In this document: in pieces, positions 49,006 through 56,810 of the stretch | How the letters are laid out: every line of letters starts with the position of its first letter | How positions within the stretch are numbered: the first letter of the stretch is position 1 | Assembly: GCA_964615375.1 (NCBI GenBank) | Contig: CAZTOW010000013.1 | Location: 124,001-188,000 of the forward strand | Direction: 5' to 3' | Source: CAZKWG01 sp964615375 | GTDB taxonomy: Bacteria; Myxococcota_A; UBA796; CAZKWG01 | DNA length: 64,000 nucleotides | Translations under genes and position numbers: made by a program | Notes under the pieces: model-generated | What the model was told of the DNA's origin: nothing | Database searches by the model: none | What the model saw: only the letters and a program-made list of their open reading frames with translations

Positions 49006-49503
49006 TCAGAAGTAGAAGCGGGCGCCGATGCCGCCGTCGACCTCACCCTCGGTCTCTGGGATGAGGATGATGGCCGGGGCGATCTCCAGGAAGACGTCGA
49101 AGGGCGCGCGATCAGGCAGCACCGTGATGCCGATGGGCACGCGCAGCCCGACCCCCTCATCGTCCCAGTCGTCGTCCCAGTCGTCGTCCCAGTCGTCCCC
49201 GAGGCGCAGGCGTCCGCCCACGCCCACGTAGATGGGGAAGGAGACCCCGCCCGCGTCGGGCGCCTGGAGGATGGTGATGTTGTAGAGGTAGTCCACGTTC
49301 AGGTGAAGGCGATCGGTCCGCAGATCCCAGCCCGCCGCCGCCTGGAGCATCCACTCGTCCCCGGGCCGGTAGCCGAAGGAGAGCCCCGAAGGGTCGCCCG
49401 CGACCACGCCGATGCCGAACCCATAGGGGCCATCCGAGGCGTGGGCCGTCGCGCCGAGGCCCCACAGCAGGGTGGACACGAGTCCAGCGCCGATCGTCTT
49501 CAT
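49006..49503 (-). CDS. Small outer-membrane beta-barrel protein
   Basis: The 165-residue protein has a signal peptide (about 1-22, ATAHA). Alternating beta-strand segments follow (GFGIGVVAGDPSGLSFGY, HLNVDYLYNITIL, FPIYVGVGGRLRL) and it ends in Phe-Tyr-Phe, the usual signal for outer-membrane barrel insertion. One loop (residues about 102-116) consists of DDWD repeats encoded by a 12-bp tandem repeat, probably a flexible acidic or metal-binding surface loop. It overlaps the upstream TPR gene by 4 bp. Confidence 0.7.
   Translation of the reverse strand: MKTIGAGLVSTLLWGLGATAHASDGPYGFGIGVVAGDPSGLSFGYRPGDEWMLQAAAGWDLRTDRLHLNVDYLYNITILQAPDAGGVSFPIYVGVGGRLRLGDDWDDDWDDDWDDEGVGLRVPIGITVLPDRAPFDVFLEIAPAIILIPETEGEVDGGIGARFYF
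49159..49198. repeat. 12-bp tandem repeat in the barrel-protein gene
   Basis: The unit tcgtcgtcccag occurs about three times in a row, encoding the acidic DDWD repeats of the outer-membrane protein. The unit length keeps the frame, so copy-number change would lengthen or shorten a surface loop without frameshift. Confidence 0.7.
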
Positions 49504-50102
49504 CGCAGCTCCTCCAGCATGCGCTCGTCCCCATAGACGGTAACGAGCTTCTGCAGGACGGGCCCGAGCAAAGGATCACGAAACCAGGAGACCCAGGTGG
49601 GGTCGGCCAGCAGGGTGCGCAGGTCGAAGCCCTGTCGCAGCGCGGCCATCAGGTGCTCCTCGAACGCGATGACGTCGCGGTCCTTGCCCGCCAGCTCGGC
49701 GAGCCGGAAGTGCGCGGCCCAGTGATCGGGGCGCAGCTCGGCGGCGGCGTGCAGGTCGGCCCGCGCCTCGTCGGGGCGCCCCAGGGCGAGCAGGAGCTCT
49801 CCGCGATCGTAGCGGGCGGCGGCGTTCTTCGGGTCGAGCTCGATGCAGCGGGAGTAGGCGTCGAGCGCCTCGTCCAGCTTCGCCATGCGGTTGAGCGCGT
49901 AGGCGGCCTCGTAGGCGACCACCGAGGAGGGCTCGACGGCACGCTGCCAGCGCTCGGCGAACGCGAGCGCGTCGGCGTAGAGACCGCCCTGGTTCATCTG
50001 CTCGGCGCGGGCGGCGGCGGCCCTGTGGAGCTCCGCCCGGTAGTCCGCCGGCTCCCGGGCGGCGAGGGCCGCGCCGAGGAGCCAGGGAGCGCCCAGGGGC
50101 AC
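49500..50102 (-). CDS. TPR-repeat protein
   Basis: The 200-residue protein has three to four TPR units in the middle (for example AYEAAYALNRMAKLDEALDA, AARYDRGELLLALGRPDEA, AAHFRLAELAGKD). The N-terminus (GAPWLLGAALAAREPADY) is hydrophobic and could be a short signal or anchor. It starts with GTG, 2 bp after the protease stop, and overlaps the barrel gene by 4 bp, so protease, TPR protein and barrel protein look like one operon. Its partner is unknown. Confidence 0.7.
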   Translation of the reverse strand: MPLGAPWLLGAALAAREPADYRAELHRAAAARAEQMNQGGLYADALAFAERWQRAVEPSSVVAYEAAYALNRMAKLDEALDAYSRCIELDPKNAAARYDRGELLLALGRPDEARADLHAAAELRPDHWAAHFRLAELAGKDRDVIAFEEHLMAALRQGFDLRTLLADPTWVSWFRDPLLGPVLQKLVTVYGDERMLEELR

Positions 50103-50104
50103 GA

Positions 50105-52954
50105 TCAGGCCCGGCGCCGACGCGCGACGAGCAGGGAGAGGCCGGCGAGCACGCCGAGGGCGGCCTGACGCGGGCTCGCGTCGGCGCTGGAGCAGCCGCA
50201 GCCGGTCTTCAGCGCGACGCCCTCGCTGTTCACGGCGTCCTCACCCTCATTCTCGCCCTCGCCCTCGCCCTCGCCCGCCTGGCCGCTGTCGCCGGAGCTG
50301 CCGTCGGTGTCCCCGGTCTCGCCGCCGGTCTCGCCGCCGGTGTCCCCGCTGTCCACGATGGGCGCGGGCGCCACGCCGTAGACGCAGACGTCGTCGATGT
50401 TCCAGCCGCCGAAGCTGAGCCCCTCGTCGGAGATGATGTCCCAGCTCAGGACCACCGCCCCGGTGCCGTCCTGGGGCAGCTCCAGCGTGTGGAGCATCCA
50501 CTGGTCGTCCTGGGTGTGCTCGTCCCCGGCGTCGCGGTCGCTCTCGTGGTTGGACCAGATGGTCTCGCCGTTGGCCCCGACGGTCGCCTGGTCGTAGTAG
50601 CCGTCCTCGACGCCCAGCCAGCGCCGGTACTGCAGGACGACCCGGTCGTAGCCGGCGACGTCGATGCTCGGGCTGGACAGGCGGTTCCACTTCTCGTTCT
50701 GGTACTCGCCGTTGTAGTCGCCGCCGCCCAGGTCGTTGCCCCAGACGTTGCGCCCGCTGGCGGCGTAGTCGGGATCGCCGCCGTCCCCGCGGGGCCGACC
50801 CCAGGTCCAGTCGTCCGCGCCGAGCTCGTCGCGGCCGTCCAGGAGCTCGTGGGTGAAGTCGCCGTCGTCGTCCTCGAAGTCGTAGCAGGTGATCTGCGTC
50901 ATCTCGCCGACGTAGAAGGTGTACGGCGCGATCCGGCCCACGGTGGGCGCGGTCAGCGTCTGGCCGTCGGTGCTCTCCAGCTCCACGTAGTACTGGACGA
51001 TGGTGCCCTCGGGCTGGGCGGGGATGGCGCCCCAGGCGCTGGCCTCGTCCGAGTCCAGCGGGGCCGACTGCCAGGAGGCGCCGTCGTCCGTGCTGTAGTA
51101 GACGGTGGCGTCGCCTCCAGCGAAGTCCGCGCACTCCGGCGCGACGTTGGAGATCTCCGCCGTCAGCTCGAAGTCGGCGCCGGTGGCGAGCTGGTTCTCC
51201 AGCGGGGTGTGCTGGAGCACGACCAGGGACCCGCCCTCGCCCGCCGGGCCGAGCCCGTGGTATCCGAAGGCGGTGATCAGCTCGCACTGGTGGGGCGTGC
51301 CGTCGGCGAGGTCGCCGTTGTCGTCGTCCGCGCTGAGGAACTCGTCGTAGGCGTCGGGGATCTCGGGGCCGCCCTTGAGCCCGTCCACCACCAGCCCGGA
51401 GAGCACGTCGTAGGCGGTCGCGGAGTCACCGGCGTAGGTGTTGTCCAGCTCGGTCCAGAGGTCCCAGACGGCGCCGGCGAAGATGAGGCCGTCCTCGTGG
51501 ACCTCGCCCACCCAGTCGTCGGGGTAGACGCGATCGGAGTCGATCTCGCGGATGCCGGAGCCCGAGCTCATGAAGTAGGGGGCGATGGTGGCGTCCCCGG
51601 TCTGCAGGGCGGAGATGGTGTCGCCGATGCCCTCGGAGATGGAGCCGTCGTAGGTGCCCGACTCCATGTTGTAGTAGTGGAAGCCGTGGCCCCACTCGTG
51701 GTAGTTCACGTCGGCGATGCGGCCGGTGTTGTTGCAGCCGCTCCCCTCCTCGAAGAAGTTGACGCTGCCGTCGTAGTAAGCGTTGCAGGCCGAGTTCTGG
51801 TTGACCTTCGACGCGATGACGTCGCGCGAGCCGCAGGAGGTGCGGCCCTCGGTGACGACGGAGACCTCCGGCGCGTACTCCTCGTTCCAGGCGATGACGT
51901 CGTGCAGGAAGATGTAGGAGTCGATCTCGGCCTGGGAGGCGTCGTCGTCGGTCCAGGTGGCGTCGCCGGTGAGGGTGAGCGAGCCATCGTCCTCGCCGCG
52001 GGCGTCGTTGGTCACGCAGACCTTGTCGCCGGAGAAGGAGGTCGTGGCTGAGCTCGCCCCGTCCAGCGACCAGGCGCCGTCCTCGTCGGTGGTGGTGCTG
52101 CTGCCGTCGTCGCCCTCGATGTCCGCGAACAGCACGGGGCTGTCGGAGAACTCGCCGTTGACGGTGCGCGTGTCGTGGGTGGCCTCCAGCGTGCCGGAGA
52201 GGAAGCGCACCTCGTTGTAGACGTTCAGCAGCTCGCCGGTGTGCGCGTCCACGAGCACGTTCCAGAGGCCGATGGGCGACGCGGTGCGGCTGCGGAGCTC
52301 CCAGACGAGGTGGTAGTGGAGCTGGTTCCGGTCGTCCAGGGGCAGCACCAGGAGGCGGGCGCCGAGGTCCTGGTGGGCGCTGGTGGGGGCGGGGCCGCGG
52401 GCGATGGCGATGGCCCGCGCCTCGTCGGCGCTGAGCTGCGGCGCGGTGTCGACCAGGCTGGCCTCGGGGTAGGTCTCCACGCCGAAGAGGATGAGCTTCC
52501 CGAAGCGGATGCGCGCCTCGAAGGCGCCCTCCCGCACGGGGACGTCGCCCAGCGCGCTGGGGACGCGCTGCTCGAAGCGCACGTACCAGGTGTCCGTGCG
52601 CGCGACGTAGCCGGCCTTCGCCAGGACGAGATCGCTGGGGTCTACGCCGATCAGACCCGGGTTGCGGTCGAAGAAGCCCCGCAGGGCGGCCTCGACCTCG
52701 TCCGCGGTGCGCACCTGCCCCAGCGCGATGCCCGGTCCCCAGGCGCGGTGGGGCGCGCCGGTGCGCTCGTCGAAGCGGGCCATCCAGCCATCACCCTCGC
52801 CGCGCAGGAAGTCCGTCCAGGCGGCGGACTTCTGGAGTCCGTACTGAACGTCCTTATGGTACAGACGGACGCGGTCGGGCTCCGATCCGATGTAGATTCC
52901 CTCATCGGGTCGGAAGGCCAGGGCAGGGAGGACGAAGAGGATGAAGGCGTGCAG
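50105..52954 (-). CDS. Secreted HExxH metalloprotease (M4/M36-like) with MYXO-CTERM tail
   Basis: About 949 residues if translated from a CTG at 52954. The first ATG (52783) would give 892 residues without an export signal. The 57 codons upstream are open, encode a signal peptide (HAFILFVLPALA) plus the start of the propeptide, and AGGAGG lies 5 nt before the CTG. A FTP/PepSY-like propeptide and a thermolysin/fungalysin-type domain follow, with zinc ligands H419 and H423 and catalytic E420 (HEWGH) and third ligand E441 (SEGIGD). Beta-sandwich domains come next. A Gly/Asp/Thr/Glu linker leads to Gly-Cys-Gly-Cys, a hydrophobic helix and RRRR. Predicted surface-exposed or secreted protease. Confidence 0.85.
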   Translation of the reverse strand: MHAFILFVLPALAFRPDEGIYIGSEPDRVRLYHKDVQYGLQKSAAWTDFLRGEGDGWMARFDERTGAPHRAWGPGIALGQVRTADEVEAALRGFFDRNPGLIGVDPSDLVLAKAGYVARTDTWYVRFEQRVPSALGDVPVREGAFEARIRFGKLILFGVETYPEASLVDTAPQLSADEARAIAIARGPAPTSAHQDLGARLLVLPLDDRNQLHYHLVWELRSRTASPIGLWNVLVDAHTGELLNVYNEVRFLSGTLEATHDTRTVNGEFSDSPVLFADIEGDDGSSTTTDEDGAWSLDGASSATTSFSGDKVCVTNDARGEDDGSLTLTGDATWTDDDASQAEIDSYIFLHDVIAWNEEYAPEVSVVTEGRTSCGSRDVIASKVNQNSACNAYYDGSVNFFEEGSGCNNTGRIADVNYHEWGHGFHYYNMESGTYDGSISEGIGDTISALQTGDATIAPYFMSSGSGIREIDSDRVYPDDWVGEVHEDGLIFAGAVWDLWTELDNTYAGDSATAYDVLSGLVVDGLKGGPEIPDAYDEFLSADDDNGDLADGTPHQCELITAFGYHGLGPAGEGGSLVVLQHTPLENQLATGADFELTAEISNVAPECADFAGGDATVYYSTDDGASWQSAPLDSDEASAWGAIPAQPEGTIVQYYVELESTDGQTLTAPTVGRIAPYTFYVGEMTQITCYDFEDDDGDFTHELLDGRDELGADDWTWGRPRGDGGDPDYAASGRNVWGNDLGGGDYNGEYQNEKWNRLSSPSIDVAGYDRVVLQYRRWLGVEDGYYDQATVGANGETIWSNHESDRDAGDEHTQDDQWMLHTLELPQDGTGAVVLSWDIISDEGLSFGGWNIDDVCVYGVAPAPIVDSGDTGGETGGETGDTDGSSGDSGQAGEGEGEGENEGEDAVNSEGVALKTGCGCSSADASPRQAALGVLAGLSLLVARRRRA

Positions 52955-52959
52955 GGTGG

Positions 52960-52965
52960 CCTCCT
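52960..52965 (-). promoter_or_regulatory. Shine-Dalgarno site that decides the protease start
   Basis: A full AGGAGG (minus strand) stands 5 nt before the CTG at 52954. No comparable site precedes the first ATG at 52783. Together with the signal peptide encoded right after the CTG, it supports a non-canonical start for the metalloprotease gene. Confidence 0.6.
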
Positions 52966-53002
52966 GTGGATCCCGGGATCCGGCGCGCTGGGGACTGGGA
53001 GG

Positions 53003-54646
53003 ATGATCTTGCCGCGGTCCAGGCGAAGCGCAAGGGGACTTTACAGGTCAGCGCTCCTGTCAAGCGTTCTTTTGCTTTCCGGGGCTCTCCCTGCGGGCTG
53101 CGAGGACCCCGCCCCCACGCCCACGCACGCGCTCCCCACGCTGCCCGCGCGCCAGGAGACGCTCTCCGACCAGCCCCCCGGGGTGGAGCGCCCGCTGCGG
53201 CTCGCCCGCCTGGCGCTGACGGGCGAGGTGCGCGGGGAGATCGAGCCCTGCGGCTGCCCGACCCTGCCCTTCGGCGGCTTCGCGCGGCGGGAGCGCCTGC
53301 TGGACCAGCTCCGGGCCGAGCCGGGCGGGCCGGTGTTCCAGCTGGACGCGGGCGAGCTGCTGCTGGAGGGGCAGAGCACGCGGGCGCGGGACGAGGAGCG
53401 GATCCGCCTGGTGCTGGACCTTCAGCGGGCGGTGGGGGTGGACGTCTGGGTGCCGGGGCCGACGGACCTGGGGGCGCTGGGGCTGGAGGGCCTGAGGGCC
53501 GAGGCCGCGCGCGCCGACGGGCCGCGGATCCTGAGCGCGACCCTGGCGGACCCGAGCGGGGCGCTGGTGCTGGCGCCCTCGGCGGTCCTGGAGCGGGACG
53601 GCGTGCGGGTGGGCGTGATCGGGCTCTCGGCGGGGCCCACGGACGCGGCGCTGCGGGCGCAGGTCCAGACGCTGGACCCGGTGGAGGCGGCGCGCTCGGC
53701 GCTGGCGGCGCTGCCGGGGGACCTGGACCTGGTGGTGGCGCTGGGGAACACGCCGGACGACGTGGCCGACCGGGTCTCGGCGCAGGTCCCCGGGCTGGCG
53801 GCGGTGCTCACGACCCGCGGGGCCTCCTTCCAGGATCCGCGGCGGCCCACGGGCGGGCTCGCTCCGGTGATCGAGGCCCCAGATCGAGGGCGCTACGTGC
53901 AGGTGGTCCAGGCGCGGCTGGGCTCGGAGGGCGGGGCGCCGCTGACCCTGGAGCCGGACGCGCGGGAGTGGCGGGACCTGGCCGGGCTCGCGCGGATGAC
54001 GGGGGAGGACCCGAAGACCGTGGCGCGCCGCGCGGAGCTGCAGGCCCGCTTCGAGACCCTGGGGCGCGGGCGGAACCTGGCGCTGGCCGAGCCCATCCCG
54101 CTGGGCGCGAACCTGGACGGGCAGACCCGGGTGGACAGCCTCCTGCGCGACTTCCGCGCCGACGCCCTGGCCGACGCGGCCACCGAGGCGGCGAAGCCCA
54201 CCACGCCCGCCGCCCGGGGCTACGCCAGCTCGGGAAACTGTGTGAATTGCCACACCTCCGAGTTCGCCCGCTGGGCCTTCTCCGATCACGCAAAGGCCTG
54301 GGAATCCCTGGTGATGCGCAAGGAGACGAAGAACCCGGAGTGTGTGGGATGCCACACCACCGGCTACGGAGAGCCCGGCGGCCTGGGCGAGCTCACCCCG
54401 ACCAACCTGCGGCGCATGAAGGGCGTGCAGTGCGAGAGCTGCCACGGCCCGCTGCGCGGCCACCCCAACGACGACGCGGTGCGCTCGCGCCCCATCGCCG
54501 AGTCCACCTGCCGGAGCTGCCACGACGCGGCCAACAGCCCGGACTTCGACTTCGCCACCTACCTGCCGCGCGCGACCTGCCAGGGCGGCGCGCCCGAGAC
54601 GCCAGAGCTGCCCGAGGTGCCGGCGAGCCCGCCCGCGGCGCCCTGA
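53003..54646 (+). CDS. UshA-like domain fused to a tetraheme cytochrome c
   Basis: The 547-residue product starts at about ATG 53003 with an Arg-rich signal (hydrophobic core LLSSVLLLSGALPAGC, possible lipidation Cys). Residues about 60-380 resemble the metallophosphatase/5'-nucleotidase (UshA-like) fold with EPCGC near the start and GVRVGVIGLSAGPTD, but classic metal motifs are weak. The last 140 residues carry four CxxCH heme sites: CVNCH (413), CVGCH (447), CESCH (477) and CRSCH (503), as in cytochrome c554-type multiheme domains. It is probably periplasmic or surface-anchored and takes part in electron transfer. It is divergent from the protease. Confidence 0.8.
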   Translation: MILPRSRRSARGLYRSALLSSVLLLSGALPAGCEDPAPTPTHALPTLPARQETLSDQPPGVERPLRLARLALTGEVRGEIEPCGCPTLPFGGFARRERLLDQLRAEPGGPVFQLDAGELLLEGQSTRARDEERIRLVLDLQRAVGVDVWVPGPTDLGALGLEGLRAEAARADGPRILSATLADPSGALVLAPSAVLERDGVRVGVIGLSAGPTDAALRAQVQTLDPVEAARSALAALPGDLDLVVALGNTPDDVADRVSAQVPGLAAVLTTRGASFQDPRRPTGGLAPVIEAPDRGRYVQVVQARLGSEGGAPLTLEPDAREWRDLAGLARMTGEDPKTVARRAELQARFETLGRGRNLALAEPIPLGANLDGQTRVDSLLRDFRADALADAATEAAKPTTPAARGYASSGNCVNCHTSEFARWAFSDHAKAWESLVMRKETKNPECVGCHTTGYGEPGGLGELTPTNLRRMKGVQCESCHGPLRGHPNDDAVRSRPIAESTCRSCHDAANSPDFDFATYLPRATCQGGAPETPELPEVPASPPAAP

Positions 54647-54652
54647 TCGCGC

Positions 54653-56668
54653 CTACCAGTTGGCCAGGAAGCGATCGACCTCTTCGCGCTCCAGCAGGCC
54701 GAGGCTCAGCTCCAGGCAGCCCGAGCAGATGGTGACGCCGTTGATGGCGTAGATGCCGCGGGCCTCGAACGGCGTGGCCCCGCAGAGGCTGCAGCTCGCC
54801 TCGTCGGGGGCGGCCATGCTGCGGCGGTGCTGGCCCACGTTGACCACGCAGCGGTCGCAGATCACGGCGTGGCTGCCGGCCATCAGGTGGGAGACCTCGT
54901 GGGGCCCGCGCCCGCAGGAGGAGCAGCTGAGGTGCTCGTCGTCGGAGACGCGCCGGGGCCGACCGCGCCCGCCGGGCGGGGTGACGTAGGCCAGGAGGCG
55001 GTCGACGTGCCGACCGGCGCCGCGCTCGCGGGCGCGCTCGCTGAGGCGGCGGACGGCGTCGGGCTCCCCGTACATGGCGAGCCCGGTCCAGGCGGCGACG
55101 CTGAGCTCGGGGTCGGCGTTCTCCGCCCAGGAGCGCAGCAGCTCCTTGCCCGCGCTGCTGCGGCGGGTGGCGATGGCCAGCAGGAGCAGGGCCTGGTAGG
55201 CGCGGGCGCGGTTGCGCTCGAGGTCGAGGTTGCGCCGGTGGGCGCGCACGTCGGGGGCGTTGGGGTGGCGCTCCACGGCGGCGCGACGCAGGTCGGCCTC
55301 GTCCACGCCGAGGCCGCCGGTCAGCACGGGCTCGGGGAGCGCGCCGGAGGCGGCGAGGGCCTGGCCGCCGAGCTCGGGGCCGAAGTGGCGCCCGGGATCG
55401 CGGAGCTGAGCCGCGGTGTCGTCGGCCACGGCCCCCAGCGCCATGCTGGTGGCGGCCTCCCAGAGCTGGAAGCGCAGGCTCTCGTCCTGGGTGCGGTCGA
55501 TGGTGGCCAGCACGGCGCCCGTGGTGGACGGCCCCACGGCGCGGAGCTCCTCCAGGATCACGCGCACGCGCTCGCGGGTCAGCGAGCGGGTGTCCACGTC
55601 GCCCCCCGGCGGCAGACGGTCGTACTGGCCGACCTCCACGCCCAGCGCCTGGGTGAGCCAGGCCACGTCGCCCCCCGAGCGGCGGGTGCGCGCGAGCTCG
55701 ATGAAGCTCGGCATGTGCTCGGGGTGCTCCTTCAAGGTCTCGCGGAAGACGCGGATGGCCTCGTTGGGATCGCCCTCCTCCAGCAAGGTGCAGCCCAGCG
55801 CGTGGCGGGCCGTCAGGTTGTCCGGGTCCAGCAGCAGCGCCTGGTGACAGGCCTCGCGGGCGCGGCTGTACTCGCCGAGCTGGAACCAGGCCATCGCCAT
55901 GCGCGAGAGCACCTTGGGATCGTCCGGGCGGTCGCGCAGGTACTGGCGATAGTGCTGGATGGCGTTGTTGTACTTGCCGAGCTCGTAGGCCACCTGGCCC
56001 AGGTAGTAGCGGGCGATGGGGGCGTAGCGGTCGTGCTCGCGCAGGCGCACGAAGAACTTCTCGGCCTCCTTGTGCCGCCCGGTGAGCAGCGTGGAGATGC
56101 CGAGATCCTTGAACAGGGACGGCGTGACGTCCGGGGTCGGGTCGAGCTCGAGCGAGCGCACGAGGTGGTACTGGCTGCGCTCGACGAGGCGGCGCGGGTT
56201 GCCCCGCTGGCGGGCGAGCTCGGCCAGCGCGCGGCCCAGGAAGAGGTGCGACTCCCAGGCCTCCGGGGCGAGGCGGCAGGCGCTCTCCATCTGGCGCACG
56301 GCGGCGCCCACGTCCCCGTTCAGGCGCTCCAGGCTGCCCAGGGCGAGCCGCAGATCGGCGCGCTCGGCGTCCAGGCGCAGGGCCTGGTCCAGGTAGCGGG
56401 TGGCGGCCTCGGGGCGCTCCATCCCGATGAGCGCGAGGCCGGCGATGACGAGCCCGTCCACCGAGACGGGGTCGTCCTGGAGGACCTTGCGGGCCACCCC
56501 CAGCGCGCGGTTGCACTCGGCCTCGCCGCCCTGATGGAAGAGCCCGCGGGAGAGCAGCGCGCGCGCGAGCTCGAGGCGCAGCGCGGGATCTTCGGGGGTC
56601 CTGCTGGTGGACTCCTCGAGCCGGCTGATGGTCCAGTCGAGCTTCTGGTGGGGGAATAGGGAGCGCAT
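54653..56668 (-). CDS. TPR protein with two ClpX-type zinc fingers
   Basis: The 671-residue cytoplasmic protein starts with about nine TPR units (residues 25-330, for example IARYYLGQVAYELGKYNNAI and ARHALGCTLLEEGDPNEAI). A helical, HEAT-like region follows (about 350-570). The C-terminus has two C4 zinc fingers of the ClpX N-domain type. The first runs from CSSCGRGPHEV to VICDRC and the second from CSLCGATPFEA to ICSGC. In ClpX this domain dimerises and binds substrates and adaptors. No AAA domain is present, so the fingers may recruit or mimic ClpX partners. It is divergent from the spermidine-synthase-like gene. Confidence 0.8.
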   Translation of the reverse strand: MRSLFPHQKLDWTISRLEESTSRTPEDPALRLELARALLSRGLFHQGGEAECNRALGVARKVLQDDPVSVDGLVIAGLALIGMERPEAATRYLDQALRLDAERADLRLALGSLERLNGDVGAAVRQMESACRLAPEAWESHLFLGRALAELARQRGNPRRLVERSQYHLVRSLELDPTPDVTPSLFKDLGISTLLTGRHKEAEKFFVRLREHDRYAPIARYYLGQVAYELGKYNNAIQHYRQYLRDRPDDPKVLSRMAMAWFQLGEYSRAREACHQALLLDPDNLTARHALGCTLLEEGDPNEAIRVFRETLKEHPEHMPSFIELARTRRSGGDVAWLTQALGVEVGQYDRLPPGGDVDTRSLTRERVRVILEELRAVGPSTTGAVLATIDRTQDESLRFQLWEAATSMALGAVADDTAAQLRDPGRHFGPELGGQALAASGALPEPVLTGGLGVDEADLRRAAVERHPNAPDVRAHRRNLDLERNRARAYQALLLLAIATRRSSAGKELLRSWAENADPELSVAAWTGLAMYGEPDAVRRLSERARERGAGRHVDRLLAYVTPPGGRGRPRRVSDDEHLSCSSCGRGPHEVSHLMAGSHAVICDRCVVNVGQHRRSMAAPDEASCSLCGATPFEARGIYAINGVTICSGCLELSLGLLEREEVDRFLANW

Positions 56669-56810
56669 GCGGGGTGGAGGAGGCGCCGGGTGGGTGTGGA
56701 ACGCCCTACCGTATCACTGTCCAGCGAGGAACGGGAGCGGGGACGCGAGGATCGGAGCAGGGCGGGCGAGGACGCCAGCCGAAGCCTCGGGAGCGGTTAA
56801 GCGGCCCGGC

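Noticed and set aside
54393..56516. 707-codon minus-strand frame
   Set aside because: It is an alternative frame of the TPR/zinc-finger gene; the finger motifs occur only in the 671-codon frame.
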